A stretch of DNA of 39,622 nucleotides from an uncultured Caulobacterales bacterium. Its GTDB lineage: Bacteria; Pseudomonadota; Alphaproteobacteria; Caulobacterales; Caulobacteraceae. The DNA lies in NCBI GenBank assembly GCA_903858185.1, contig CAIOHT010000105.1, positions 1 through 39,622 of the forward strand. The letters are read 5' to 3'. Below are positions 1 to 8,541 of the stretch, in pieces. The stretch's first letter is position 1; the number at the start of each line of letters is the position of its first letter. The notes below the pieces were generated by a model. It saw nothing but the letters and a program-made list of their open reading frames with translations. It searched no databases and was not told where the DNA came from. The translations under genes and the position numbers were made by a program.

Positions 1-1
1 G

Positions 2-748
2 CAGAAGCGCGGCATCGCCGACTACTTCGCGCCGGCGAGCGTGTCCGAGACCACCAGCGGGTCCGGTGGCATTCTTGGCGGGACGTCCCTTGGCGAAGAC
101 GGCGCCAAATCGTCCGGCTCTTCGGCGATCATCGAACAGACCTCGCCAGAGTCGCCGACTGACCCGCAGGATCCGGGCAAGACCGCGGACACGACCGGCG
201 CCGGCGCGCTGCAGGCCGCGTCCGAAGAGGCGCTGCGCAAGGAAATCCAGGCTCGCGAGGACGCAGCCTTCACCTCGGCCGCCCAATCGCTGAAGCAGGC
301 GCTGCAGGACATGCCTGAGTTGGCTGAGTTGTCGAAGCAGATCCTGATCGACCAGACCCCTGAAGGCCTGCGCATCCAGCTGGTCGATCAGGAGGGGCGC
401 TCGATGTTCAAGGATGGCGCGGCCATGCCGAATGACCGGGCGCGCACCCTGCTGCGGGCGATCTCGCGGATCATCAACCAGCTGCCCAATCGTATCACCA
501 TCAGCGGCCATACGAGCATCAGTCCCAATGGCCGCACCCAGTCCAGCGACTGGGCCCTGTCTTCGGCGCGCGCCGATGTCGCCCGTCAGTTGCTCCAGGG
601 GTTCGGGGTCACGCCAGACCGGGTCTACCAGGTGGCCGGAAAGGCGAACTCAGACCCTCTGTTCCCGGACGATCCCATGCTGGCGGGCAACCGGCGCATC
701 TCGATTGTGCTTCTGCGCGAGGCGCCTGTCCTCCCGCCGGATCGTTGA
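2..748 (+). CDS. motB: Flagellar motor stator protein MotB, C-terminal part (5' end outside window)
   Basis: This is the peptidoglycan-binding half of the proton-driven flagellar stator that works with MotA; the OmpA-like domain anchors the stator in the periplasm. The frame is open from the first bases and begins with residues GIADYFAPASVS, a typical MotB stretch just after the membrane helix, so the transmembrane N-terminus lies upstream of the window. A linker rich in Ser, Gly and Pro follows, then the OmpA/MotB domain with ITISGHTS, ALSSARADVARQLL and the closing NRRISIVLL motif. A GTG at 41 is in frame, but it sits inside the protein and is not a believable start. The stop is TGA at 746-748. 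Identity as MotB rather than another OmpA-type protein rests on the DYFAPASVS stretch and the domain; the expected upstream motA cannot be seen. Confidence 0.88.
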   Translation, partial: QKRGIADYFAPASVSETTSGSGGILGGTSLGEDGAKSSGSSAIIEQTSPESPTDPQDPGKTADTTGAGALQAASEEALRKEIQAREDAAFTSAAQSLKQALQDMPELAELSKQILIDQTPEGLRIQLVDQEGRSMFKDGAAMPNDRARTLLRAISRIINQLPNRITISGHTSISPNGRTQSSDWALSSARADVARQLLQGFGVTPDRVYQVAGKANSDPLFPDDPMLAGNRRISIVLLREAPVLPPDR

Positions 749-838
749 ACAATGATCAGCCAAACCCCGCTTGCGCGGAAGCGCGTCCTGCCTCCTAATC
801 GTTGCGGGGCAGAGGAGAGCCGGAAGGCGTAGGGGCAG

Positions 839-1663
839 GTGACGCATCATTTCACATCGAGACGGATGCGTTTCTTCCTGACCGCGCCCTCCCCCTGTCC
901 CTATCTGCCGGGTCGGGAGGAGCGGAAGGTCTTCGCCCATCTGCCGGCCTCGGACGGCGCTTCGGTCAACGATGGTCTCACGCAGGCGGGCTTCCGTCGC
1001 TCGCAGCACATCGCCTACCGGCCTGCCTGTGAGGCCTGTTCCGCCTGCACCTCGGCGCGGCTCCCGGTCATGGACTACGTCTTCTCCCGCTCCGAAAGGA
1101 AGACGCTCGCCCGCAACGGAGACCTTCGGCGGCACCTGGTCGAGTCCGAAGCGACGATGGAACAGTTCGACCTGCTGCGTCGCTACCTCGTCGCCCGGCA
1201 CGCCGACGGCGGCATGGCCGAGATGACCTGGCCGGACTACGTCGCGATGGTCGAGGACACGGCCGTCCGGTCCCACATCATCGAATACCGGCTTCCCTCG
1301 CCTGATGACGGCCCGGGCGACCTGATCGCCTGCGTCCTCATCGATGTGATGAGCGACGGCCTTTCGATGGTCTACAGCTTCTACGATCCGCGGGCGGTGA
1401 AGCGCAGCCTCGGCACCTTCATCATCCTCGATCACGTCGTCCAGGCCAGCCTCAACGGGCTGGCCTACGTCTATCTGGGCTACTGGGTCCCGGGCAGCGA
1501 GAAGATGGCCTACAAGGCTCGCTTCTCGCCCCTGGAGGTGCTGCGGCCCCAGGGCTGGATGCTGATGTCGTCCCGCGACCGCGCCGAGGCCGAGGAAAGC
1601 CTCGCCCGCGAACGCCGTTTGCGCGGGCCGGTGGTGGCCAGGCTGGGCAGCAAGGCGCCCTAG
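839..1663 (+). CDS. bpt: Aspartate/glutamate leucyltransferase (leucyl-tRNA--protein transferase)
   Basis: The Bpt/Ate1 family moves leucine from Leu-tRNA to proteins with N-terminal Asp or Glu, marking them for ClpS/ClpAP degradation by the N-end rule. The 274-residue product starts MTHHFTSRRMRFFLTAPSPC and has the family's Cys cluster, C20 near the N-terminus and C64, C67 and C70 in RPACEACSACTSARLPV, followed by the transferase core with SFYDP and YLGYW. The GTG start at 839 follows an AGGGGC ribosome-binding site and gives the standard family N-terminus; an ATG at 866 would cut off conserved residues. The gene lies 90 bases after motB and 2 bases before the next acetyltransferase. Family assignment is firm. 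Substrate choice (Leu rather than Arg) is inferred from bacterial family members. Confidence 0.93.
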   Translation: MTHHFTSRRMRFFLTAPSPCPYLPGREERKVFAHLPASDGASVNDGLTQAGFRRSQHIAYRPACEACSACTSARLPVMDYVFSRSERKTLARNGDLRRHLVESEATMEQFDLLRRYLVARHADGGMAEMTWPDYVAMVEDTAVRSHIIEYRLPSPDDGPGDLIACVLIDVMSDGLSMVYSFYDPRAVKRSLGTFIILDHVVQASLNGLAYVYLGYWVPGSEKMAYKARFSPLEVLRPQGWMLMSSRDRAEAEESLARERRLRGPVVARLGSKAP

Positions 1664-1665
1664 CC

Positions 1666-2124
1666 GTGTTGACGATCCGCCCGGCTGACCTCGCTGCCGA
1701 AGACGTTCGTCAGCTCCTGGCGATCCACCTGGCCGGCATGCAGGCCAACACCCCTGCCGGACATGTGTTCGCCCTGGACCTGTCGGGACTGCAGACCCCG
1801 GATGTCACCGTCTGGACCGTGCGGGTTGACGGTCTCCTGGCGGGTATCGGCGCGCTGAAAGCGCTGGACGCCGACAGCGGCGAAGTGAAGTCGATGCGCA
1901 CGCACCCGGATCACCTCCGCAAGGGCGTCGCCGCCGCGCTGCTCGACCACATCCTCGACGAGGCGGCGACACGCGGATACCACCGCGTTAGCCTCGAAAC
2001 AGGCATCGGCGAGAGCTTTGAACCTGCGCTGGCCCTGTATCGCAAGCGTGGCTTCACCAATGGCGCTGCGTTCGGCGACTACGCCGCCAGCCCGTTCAAC
2101 CAGTTCCTGCATCTGGCGTTCTAG
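1666..2124 (+). CDS. GNAT family N-acetyltransferase
   Basis: The product is a 152-residue single-domain acetyltransferase of the GCN5 fold. The acetyl-CoA pyrophosphate-binding motif is visible as HPDHLRKGVAAALLDHIL (R/QxxGxA form) around residues 85-102, followed by the beta strand YHRVSLETG and the ALALYRKRGF segment typical of the C-terminal half. The substrate cannot be told from sequence; YafP/ElaA-like small-molecule or amino-acid acetylation is possible. The start is GTG 1666 or the adjoining TTG 1669, two bases after the bpt stop, so it is probably cotranslated with bpt. Its stop overlaps the stop of the convergent M48 protease gene, the two sharing the four bases CTAG. Confidence 0.85.
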   Translation: MLTIRPADLAAEDVRQLLAIHLAGMQANTPAGHVFALDLSGLQTPDVTVWTVRVDGLLAGIGALKALDADSGEVKSMRTHPDHLRKGVAAALLDHILDEAATRGYHRVSLETGIGESFEPALALYRKRGFTNGAAFGDYAASPFNQFLHLAF

Positions 2125-3143
2125 GTCGTCGGTTCCCAGGGACCTGGCGGCGGGGAGTCCAGGGGCCCGGTGAGTACGACAGGCGCATCACGTCCGCCGG
2201 CGAACCTTACCAGCGCCTCGACGCGTTTGCTGATCGGCGGATGGGTGGCGAACAGGCTGGCAAAGCCCTTCTCGTGGTTCTCGATGAACATACCCTGGAC
2301 CGACTCCGGGGCCGGCAGGGCGCTGTGGCCCTCGATCTTGCGCAAGGCGCTGATCATGGCGTCGGGGTTCTTCGTCAGCTCCACCGCACCGGCGTCGGCG
2401 ACGAACTCACGGCTGCGCGACAGGGCCATGCGAATGACGGCCGCCAGCAGCCAGCCGATGGCCGCGGCGACAAAGGCGATCAGGATGAAGACCCCTGCCC
2501 CCTTGTTGTTCCCGCTCCGCCGCCCGCCGAGCGCCCCGAACCGCACCGACCGAAACAGCATCTCGGCGATCAGGGTGATGATGCCGGCGAAGACCGAGGC
2601 GATGATCATGGTCCGCACATCGCGGTTGATCACATGGGTCAGTTCGTGGCCCAGCACCGCCTCGAGCTCGGCCGTGTCGAGCGCGGTCATGAGGCCCCGC
2701 GTGACGGTAATGCTGTACTGCTTCTCGTTCAGGCCGGTGGCGAAGGCGTTCAGCGCGTCGGTCTCGATGATCCGCAGGCTTGGCGCGGTCAGGCCGCGAG
2801 AGATGCAGAGGTTTTCCAGCAGATTGTAGAGCTCGGGTTCGTCGGTGCGTGTCACCGGCCGCGCGCCGGTGGCGAGGTCGATGATCACCTGGTTGCCGAA
2901 ATAGGCGACCGCGAACCACACGGCCGTAACGATCAGCGCCAGCGGCGCGCCCGCCAGCATGAACATGCCGGCCTGGCCAAGGTCGCCACCGACCGAACCC
3001 GTCGACGGCAGCATGCCCGACCCGATCATGCCGAGGGTCAGCGCATAGACAATTCCCAGCAGCAGAACGGGAAACCCCGCCAGCAGCAGGGCCGAGCGCA
3101 GATTGTTGCTCTGGATGTGGCTGAAGAGGCCGACGGCCCCCAT
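2121..3143 (-). CDS. M48 family membrane metalloprotease, HtpX-like
   Basis: This is a zinc endopeptidase of the HtpX type, thought to degrade damaged inner-membrane proteins. With the ATG at 3143 the product has 340 residues. It has two N-terminal hydrophobic segments (about 18-40 and 60-82), the zinc motif HELTH at residues 166-170 within EAVLGHELTH, a later pair of membrane segments, and the downstream SREFVADAGAV segment that supplies the third zinc ligand. A further in-frame start at 3179 would run 26 bases into lemA, so 3143, ten bases after the lemA stop, is preferred. The LemA-M48 pairing is common in bacteria and supports a shared envelope role. It differs somewhat from classical HtpX in its N-terminus, so I give no symbol. 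Confidence 0.9.
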   Translation of the reverse strand: MGAVGLFSHIQSNNLRSALLLAGFPVLLLGIVYALTLGMIGSGMLPSTGSVGGDLGQAGMFMLAGAPLALIVTAVWFAVAYFGNQVIIDLATGARPVTRTDEPELYNLLENLCISRGLTAPSLRIIETDALNAFATGLNEKQYSITVTRGLMTALDTAELEAVLGHELTHVINRDVRTMIIASVFAGIITLIAEMLFRSVRFGALGGRRSGNNKGAGVFILIAFVAAAIGWLLAAVIRMALSRSREFVADAGAVELTKNPDAMISALRKIEGHSALPAPESVQGMFIENHEKGFASLFATHPPISKRVEALVRFAGGRDAPVVLTGPLDSPPPGPWEPTT

Positions 3144-3153
3144 GACGCGGATC

Positions 3154-3711
3154 CTAGAACTTGACCTCGGGCGCAACATCGAGCGCCGCCCGCTGCTCGC
3201 CGAGGTCGAACAGGGCGCGGGGATTGAAGCCGAACATGCCGGCGAACACCACGGCCGGGAACGACAGCCGCGCGGCGTTGAACTCGGCCACGGCGTTGTT
3301 GAAGAACCGGCGGGCGGCGGCCAGCTTGTTCTCGATGTCGGACAGCTCGCCCTGCAGGCCGAGGAAGTTGCTGTTGGCCTTGAGGTCCGGATAGGCCTCG
3401 GCGACGGCGAACATCTGGCGCAGGGCGCCGGTCAGCATGTTCTCGGCCTGGACCTTGTCGGCGACGGACCCCGCGCTCGTGGCGGCGTTGCGTGCGGCGA
3501 TCACCGCCTCAAGCGTGCCCTTCTCGTGGGTGGCGTAGCCCTTCACGGTCTCGACCAGATTGGGGATCAGGTCGTGGCGTTGCTTGAGCTGGACATCGAT
3601 GTCGGCGAAGGCCTGGTCGGACCGCGTATTGAGCGCGACCAGCCGGTTGTAGACGCCGACCACGACCAGGCCGAGCACCAGGATGATGACGAGAATGATG
3701 ATCAGGGTCAC
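3154..3711 (-). CDS. lemA: LemA family protein
   Basis: LemA proteins are small membrane-anchored helical-bundle proteins of poorly known biochemical role that occur next to M48 proteases. The 185-residue product has one N-terminal membrane helix (about residues 3-22, rich in Ile, Leu and Val) and then the family core: YNRLVALNTRSDQAFADIDV, QLKQRHDLIPNLVETVKGY, the AYPDLKANSNFLGLQGEL segment and a closing FPAVVFAGMFGF. Length and domain order are normal. It sits between a secreted serine hydrolase (36 bases upstream) and the M48 protease (10 bases downstream) on the same strand, which suggests one transcript. The family call is firm; the function is not established. Confidence 0.93.
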   Translation of the reverse strand: MTLIIILVIILVLGLVVVGVYNRLVALNTRSDQAFADIDVQLKQRHDLIPNLVETVKGYATHEKGTLEAVIAARNAATSAGSVADKVQAENMLTGALRQMFAVAEAYPDLKANSNFLGLQGELSDIENKLAAARRFFNNAVAEFNAARLSFPAVVFAGMFGFNPRALFDLGEQRAALDVAPEVKF

Positions 3712-3746
3712 AGGGTCTCTCCGGGCGAGTCCCCCTGACGCTATCC

Positions 3747-5066
3747 CTACTTCGAGGGATCGACCAGCGCCTGGTAGACCAGCGCCTGCGACAGCTCATC
3801 GAGCCGCGCCGCGCTGCCGCCGAGCACCTGGATCATGCCGAGGAAAATGACGTCGTTCTCGGGATCGATCCAGAACCAGGTGCCGGCTGCGCCGCCCCAG
3901 CTGTAGGTTCCCTTGCCCGCCAGCGTGCCGGCCTTAACCGGATCCATCACCACCGCGACATCGAGGCCGAAGCCAACGCCATCGCCCAGCGGCGCCTTCG
4001 CCAGCTGCAGGTCAGTCAGGTGGTTGCTGGCCATCAGCTTCACCGTGCCCGGCGCCAGGATGCGCACACCGTCCAGCTCGCCGCCGTTCAGCAGCATCTG
4101 GGCGAACCGGGTGTAGTCGCGCAGGGTCGAGACCAGGCCGCCGCCGCCGTTGGCCGCCTCCGGCAGCTTGTCGACCGGCAGGACCATGAAGCCCTCGGCG
4201 GGGACGATCTTCCGCTCACGCGGACTGAACATGTAGAGCGACGCCATCCGGCCGCGCTTGGCTTCCGGGGTCCAGAAGTCGGTGTCGTTCATCTGCAGCG
4301 GCGCGAAGATGCGGCTGCGCATGAAGTCCGGCAGGGTCTGACCCGACAGCTTCTCGACAATATAGCCCTGAATATCGACGGCGACGCTGTATATCCACTG
4401 CTCGCCCGGCTGACTGGCCAGCGGCAGGGTGGTCAGGATGCCCATGCCCTCCTTCAGCGACGGCTGCCGGAACAGCGCGGATTCCTGGTAGGCCTTGTCG
4501 ACATAGTTGTCGGCGACCAGTCCGTAGGCGAAGCCCGCCGTGTGCGTCATCAGCTCGCGCATGGTGGCCGCGCGCGCGATCGGTTCGAGGATCGGCTTGC
4601 CGTCCGCGTCGACCCCCTTGAACACCTTGAGGCCGGCGAACTCGGGGATGTATTTCGTGACCGGCTCATCCAGCCGCCAGCGCCCCTCCTCGTAAAGGAT
4701 CATCATCGCGACGCCAGTGACCGGCTTGGTCTGGCTGTACATGCGGAAGATGGTGTCTTCGGTGATCGGCGCGCCAGTGGCGACGTCCTTCACGCCGTGG
4801 GCGTTGACCGCGATGATCTTGCCGTGCCGCGCCAGCAGGGTCAGGACGCCCGGCATCCGGCCGGAGTCGACGATCCCGTTCAGGGTCGCGTCCAGCTTCG
4901 CCAGGCGCTCGGACGAGAAGCCGACGGACTCAGGCGTGGCGCGGGGCAGCCCCAGCGGCGAGACGGCCGGCGCCCTGGGCTTGCCAGGCCACGCCTGCGC
5001 CGCCGGCCCCGAGAAGGCCAGCACCGCGACGGCAGCCGCCAACACCGAATTACGCCAGATTGTCAT
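3747..5066 (-). CDS. Exported serine hydrolase of the beta-lactamase/class C esterase (PBP-like) family
   Basis: The 439-residue product begins with a clear signal peptide (MTIWRNSVLAAAVAVLAFSG, cleavage likely after AAQA), so it acts in the periplasm or outside. It has the serine beta-lactamase fold: nucleophile motif SQTK at residues 111-114, a YSV motif near 226-228 in the place of YxN, and GGAAGTWFWIDP near the C-terminus in the place of the KTG/HTG box. Family members include EstB-type esterases and D-aminopeptidase-like enzymes; true cephalosporinase activity is unlikely because the class C motifs YAN and KTG are not present. It precedes lemA and the M48 protease on the same strand. The substrate is unknown. 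Confidence 0.87.
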   Translation of the reverse strand: MTIWRNSVLAAAVAVLAFSGPAAQAWPGKPRAPAVSPLGLPRATPESVGFSSERLAKLDATLNGIVDSGRMPGVLTLLARHGKIIAVNAHGVKDVATGAPITEDTIFRMYSQTKPVTGVAMMILYEEGRWRLDEPVTKYIPEFAGLKVFKGVDADGKPILEPIARAATMRELMTHTAGFAYGLVADNYVDKAYQESALFRQPSLKEGMGILTTLPLASQPGEQWIYSVAVDIQGYIVEKLSGQTLPDFMRSRIFAPLQMNDTDFWTPEAKRGRMASLYMFSPRERKIVPAEGFMVLPVDKLPEAANGGGGLVSTLRDYTRFAQMLLNGGELDGVRILAPGTVKLMASNHLTDLQLAKAPLGDGVGFGLDVAVVMDPVKAGTLAGKGTYSWGGAAGTWFWIDPENDVIFLGMIQVLGGSAARLDELSQALVYQALVDPSK

Positions 5067-5145
5067 GTGATTTCCCCACGCAACGGGTCACCGGTCACTG
5101 CGCAGAGCCTTGCGCCCGTTGCCGGTGCGGCAAGCAAGAGGCGCG

Positions 5146-7380
5146 CTACTTCGGGCGGAACCGCTTGCTGGTGGGAAAGCCCTTGGGCGCCAGTTTGCCG
5201 GCGGCGCTACGGCGGCCTTCCCAGTCCTTCCACTCTGGCCAGTCACGGGTGCGGCCGGCGGCGTCGGTCCAGGCCGCGCCGGCGCCGGCCGTGAACACCA
5301 GCGCATCCCGCAGGCCGCCCTCGCGGTAGGTCTGCAACTTGACGCCCTTGCCGCGCGGCATCTCCGGCAGTTCCTCGAGCGCGAAGACCAGGATTTTCCC
5401 GTTATCACCAACCACGGCCACGCGATCCCCGGTGGCCTCAAGCGAAATCAGCGCCTCGCCGTTCAGCACCTGTTTGCCGGCCTTGCGGAAGGCCAGCGCC
5501 TCCTCCTCGGGCAGAATGAAGCCGTAGCCGGCTTTCGACGCCAGCAGACGTTTGCGACCAGGTTTGTGCGGGAAGACGTCGAGGATCTTCACCCGGTCGT
5601 CGATGTCGACCATCAAGCGCAGGGGCTCGCCATGGCCGCGCGCGCTCGGAAGCTTGCTGCAGTCGAGCGTGAAGAAACGGCCGTCAGACGCGAAGATCAG
5701 CAGCTTGTCCGTCGTTTCGGCCGGCACGATGAAGCCGAGCTTGTCGCCTTCCTTGAACTTCAGTTCGGACGGATCCTCGACACGGCCCTTCGCGGCGCGG
5801 ATCCAGCCCTTCTCGGACAGGATCACCGTGATCGGCTCACGGACGACGAAGGCTTCGACCGAGGCTTCAATCGAGACGCTCGGGGCGTCGGCGAAGACCG
5901 AGCGGCGCTTCCCGACGGCGGTATCGGGCCCGAGGATCTTGCGAACATCCTTGAGCCCCTCGCCAACCAGTTTCCACTGCAGCCTGTCGTCGGCCAGCAT
6001 GGCGACGATACCGTCGCGCTCTTCGGCAAGGTCGGCATGCTCGCGGCGAAGTTCCATCTCCTCCAGCTTCGCCAGCTGGCGAAGGCGGGTGTTGAGGATG
6101 GCGTCGGCCTGGATATCGGTCAGGGCGAACGCCGCGATCAGCTTCTGCTTCGGCTCGTCCTCGTAACGGACGATGCGGATTACCTCGTCGAGGTTCAGGA
6201 AGGCGATCAGCAGGCCATCGAGGATGTGCAGCCGGGCCTCGATCTTGCCCAGCCGGAACCGCGCCCGGCGAACCAGCACCTCGCGGCGGTGGGCCAGGAA
6301 GGCCAGCAGGGCCTGTTTGAGGCCCATGACACCAGGGGTTCCGCGGGCGTCGAGAACATTCATGTTAACAGGAAAGCGGGTCTCCAGATCGGACAGCCGG
6401 AACAGGCTCTCCATCAGGACTTCCGGCTCGACGTTGCGGCTCTTCGGCTCCAGCACCAGCCGGACGTCTTCGGCGCTCTCGTCGCGCACGTCGCCCAGCA
6501 GCGGGGCTTTCTTGCTCTCGATCAGGTCGGCCAGCTGTTCGACCAGCTCGGCCTTCTTCACCTGGTAGGGGATCTCGGTGATGACGATCTGCCAGCCGCC
6601 GCGCGGCTGCTCTTCCTTCGTCCAGAGGGCGCGCACCCGCACGCCGCCGCGACCGCTCTCGTACATGTCGAGCATCGAGCCGGCCGGCTCGACGATCACG
6701 CCGCCGGTCGGGAAGTCCGGACCGCGGACGTGCTCCATCAGGTCGGCGGTGCTCGCCTCGGGCCGCTTGAGCAGCAGCAGGCAGGCGTCGATCAGTTCGG
6801 CGGCGTTATGCGGCGGGATCGAGGTGGCCATACCGACCGCAATGCCCGAACTGCCGTTGGCCAGCAGATTGGGAAAGCCCGAAGGCAGCACGACCGGCTC
6901 TTCGTCCTGGCCATCGTAGGTCGGGCGGAAGTCGACAGCGTCCTCGTCGATGCCGTCCAGCAGCAGCATTGCCGCAGGCGTCATCTTGCACTCGGTGTAG
7001 CGCATGGCCGCGGCGTTATCGCCGTCGATGTTGCCGAAGTTGCCCTGGCCGTCGATCAGCCGGTAGCGCTGGGCGAAGTCCTGCGCCAGGCGGACCAGCG
7101 CGTCATAGATCGACTGGTCGCCGTGCGGGTGGAAGTTACCCATCACCTCCCCGACCACCTTGGCGCATTTGCGCGCCGCAGCCTCGGGGCTGAGCCGCAT
7201 GTTGCTCATGGCGTACATCAGCCGGCGGTGCACGGGCTTGAGCCCGTCCCGCACGTCAGGCAGCGCCCGCGAGCTGATGGTCGACAGGGCATAGGCCAGA
7301 TAGCGCCGCGACAGCGCTTCGGTCAGCGGCTCTTCAAGAATGCGATCGCCGTCACCCGGCGGGGGAGTGTGGAGGGTCAT
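5146..7380 (-). CDS. parC: DNA topoisomerase IV subunit A
   Basis: This is the DNA-cleaving subunit of topoisomerase IV, which unlinks daughter chromosomes together with ParE. The 744-residue length and sequence fit ParC rather than GyrA. Residues 30-60 (YALSTISSRALPDVRDGLKP) and the winged-helix domain are standard. The catalytic tyrosine is Y128 in AAAMRYTECKM. The quinolone-determining stretch is FHPHGDQSIYDALVR, residues 83-97, with Gln89 where E. coli ParC has Ser80 and Asp93 where it has Glu84. The tower, coiled-coil and C-terminal beta-pinwheel region follow. The start ATG at 7380 gives a short Pro/Gly-rich leader before the conserved EEPLTEALSRRYL. parE is not in the window. Confidence 0.96.
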   Translation of the reverse strand: MTLHTPPPGDGDRILEEPLTEALSRRYLAYALSTISSRALPDVRDGLKPVHRRLMYAMSNMRLSPEAAARKCAKVVGEVMGNFHPHGDQSIYDALVRLAQDFAQRYRLIDGQGNFGNIDGDNAAAMRYTECKMTPAAMLLLDGIDEDAVDFRPTYDGQDEEPVVLPSGFPNLLANGSSGIAVGMATSIPPHNAAELIDACLLLLKRPEASTADLMEHVRGPDFPTGGVIVEPAGSMLDMYESGRGGVRVRALWTKEEQPRGGWQIVITEIPYQVKKAELVEQLADLIESKKAPLLGDVRDESAEDVRLVLEPKSRNVEPEVLMESLFRLSDLETRFPVNMNVLDARGTPGVMGLKQALLAFLAHRREVLVRRARFRLGKIEARLHILDGLLIAFLNLDEVIRIVRYEDEPKQKLIAAFALTDIQADAILNTRLRQLAKLEEMELRREHADLAEERDGIVAMLADDRLQWKLVGEGLKDVRKILGPDTAVGKRRSVFADAPSVSIEASVEAFVVREPITVILSEKGWIRAAKGRVEDPSELKFKEGDKLGFIVPAETTDKLLIFASDGRFFTLDCSKLPSARGHGEPLRLMVDIDDRVKILDVFPHKPGRKRLLASKAGYGFILPEEEALAFRKAGKQVLNGEALISLEATGDRVAVVGDNGKILVFALEELPEMPRGKGVKLQTYREGGLRDALVFTAGAGAAWTDAAGRTRDWPEWKDWEGRRSAAGKLAPKGFPTSKRFRPK

Positions 7381-7438
7381 GCTCGAATCGGAAACTCAGG
7401 TGCTGCCGGTGTTTAGCGCGAGCGGGCGGGGGTGTCCC

Positions 7439-7555
7439 TGCGTCCTTCGAGACGCGATCCCGAGGGATCGCTCCTCAGGATGACAAAGATTGGTGGGCTG
7501 CGCGTCTAATCGTCATGGTGAGGAGCGAGCCTCAAGCGAGCGTCTCGAACCACGC
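7439..7555. repeat. Interspersed palindromic repeat pair between parC and the oxygenase gene
   Basis: Two roughly 43-base units face each other in this gap. The left unit (about 7439-7483) reads GCGTCCTTCGAGACGC, a short palindromic middle GATCCCGAGGGATC, then GCTCCTCAGGATGA. The right unit (7513-7555), read on the minus strand, has GCGTGGTTCGAGACGC, a different middle, and GCTCCTCACCATGA. The outer blocks are nearly identical, so the pair forms an imperfect inverted repeat able to fold. Elements with TTCGAGACGC and GCTCCTCA blocks are familiar as dispersed repeats in alphaproteobacterial chromosomes. No gene or promoter is evident in this gap. Confidence 0.75.
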
Positions 7556-7557
7556 AC

Positions 7558-8541
7558 CTACAGCACGTCCGCCTTCAGCCCCGGAAACACCTTCCCGACC
7601 TTGCCGAGCAGATAGTCGCCGTACGGCCCGGTGATAGCCCCGAGATCGGCCTCATCCCAGCGGGCCTCGCGCCTGACCTCGGCCGTGAGCGGCAGCGGCT
7701 CGACGACGGTGTCGAAGGCCGGGTCGAAGAACAGCGGCCAGCTGAGGCGATCGCGGCCGCTGGTGTTGGCCACCCGATGCGGGGCGGAGCGATAGAGGCC
7801 CTGGGTCAGGCGGTCGAGCATGTCGCCGATGTTGACCACCAGCGCGCCGGGGATCGGCGGGGCATCGAACCAGACCCCGTCCCGGCCCTTGATCTGCAAT
7901 CCGCCGTTGCTGTCCTGGGCCAGCAGGGTCAGCAGCCCGTAGTCGGTGTGCTCGCCCACGCCCCAACCGTAGTCCGCGCCATCCGCCGGCGGCGTCGCCG
8001 GGTAGTGGAAGATGCGGAACAGGATGGTCGGGTCGGCGGTGTAGCGGTCGTGGAAGTAGCGGTCCGGCAGGCCGAGACTCAGCGCGACGCCTTCCATCAG
8101 GGCGTGTCCCGCGCGTGTCATGGCGTCCATCCAGGCGGTCACGACCGGTCGAAGCGTCGGCTGGGAGGGCGGCCACTGATTGGCGCCGTGCATCGGCCAG
8201 CCGGCGGCGACGCGACGATCGTCCTGGCCCAGCTCCTCGCCGAAATAGAGCCCCTGTTTCAGGTCAGGCCGGCCAGAGGTCAGCTCGCCACCGACCGGAA
8301 AGAAGCCGCGCCAGGCCGGGCCGCCATTGGCCATGGCGATCGCCATGCGCTCTTCGAGCGGAAGTCCGAAGAACCGCTCGCTTTCGTCCTGCAGGTCGGC
8401 GAACAGCCCCTCTCCGCCGTGACCGGTGACATAGAAGAAGCCGTCCGCGCGACAGGCTGCGCCGATCTGCGCCGCAGCGGCCGCCCGACCTTTGGCGTTA
8501 TCACCAAATAGCACCCCCAGATCGATGACGGGCAGGCTCAC
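7558..8541 (-). CDS. 2-oxoglutarate/Fe(II)-dependent dioxygenase, isopenicillin N synthase-like
   Basis: This non-haem iron oxygenase uses 2-oxoglutarate and O2 to hydroxylate or desaturate a small molecule. The 327-residue protein has the N-terminal DIOX_N region ([18 protein letters not shown]) and the jelly-roll core. The iron ligands are visible as H198 and D200 (GEHTDYG) and H255 (APHRVAN), and the 2-oxoglutarate-binding pair is R265 and S267 in SGRDRLSWP. The family holds plant-type hormone oxidases, isopenicillin N synthase and the ethylene-forming enzyme; the substrate cannot be read from sequence. Its start overlaps the stop of the upstream M24 peptidase gene by 4 bases, so the two are translationally coupled and may act on related compounds. 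Confidence 0.88.
   Translation of the reverse strand: MSLPVIDLGVLFGDNAKGRAAAAAQIGAACRADGFFYVTGHGGEGLFADLQDESERFFGLPLEERMAIAMANGGPAWRGFFPVGGELTSGRPDLKQGLYFGEELGQDDRRVAAGWPMHGANQWPPSQPTLRPVVTAWMDAMTRAGHALMEGVALSLGLPDRYFHDRYTADPTILFRIFHYPATPPADGADYGWGVGEHTDYGLLTLLAQDSNGGLQIKGRDGVWFDAPPIPGALVVNIGDMLDRLTQGLYRSAPHRVANTSGRDRLSWPLFFDPAFDTVVEPLPLTAEVRREARWDEADLGAITGPYGDYLLGKVGKVFPGLKADVL

Noticed and set aside
749-838. GC-rich gap between motB and bpt as a possible terminator
   Set aside because: Inverted segments are short and interrupted, with no T-run.
5110-7416. A 768-codon open frame on the plus strand opposite parC
   Set aside because: It is the antisense shadow of a GC-rich gene; composition is Gln/Asp/Val/Arg rich with no recognisable domain, while ParC on the other strand is certain.
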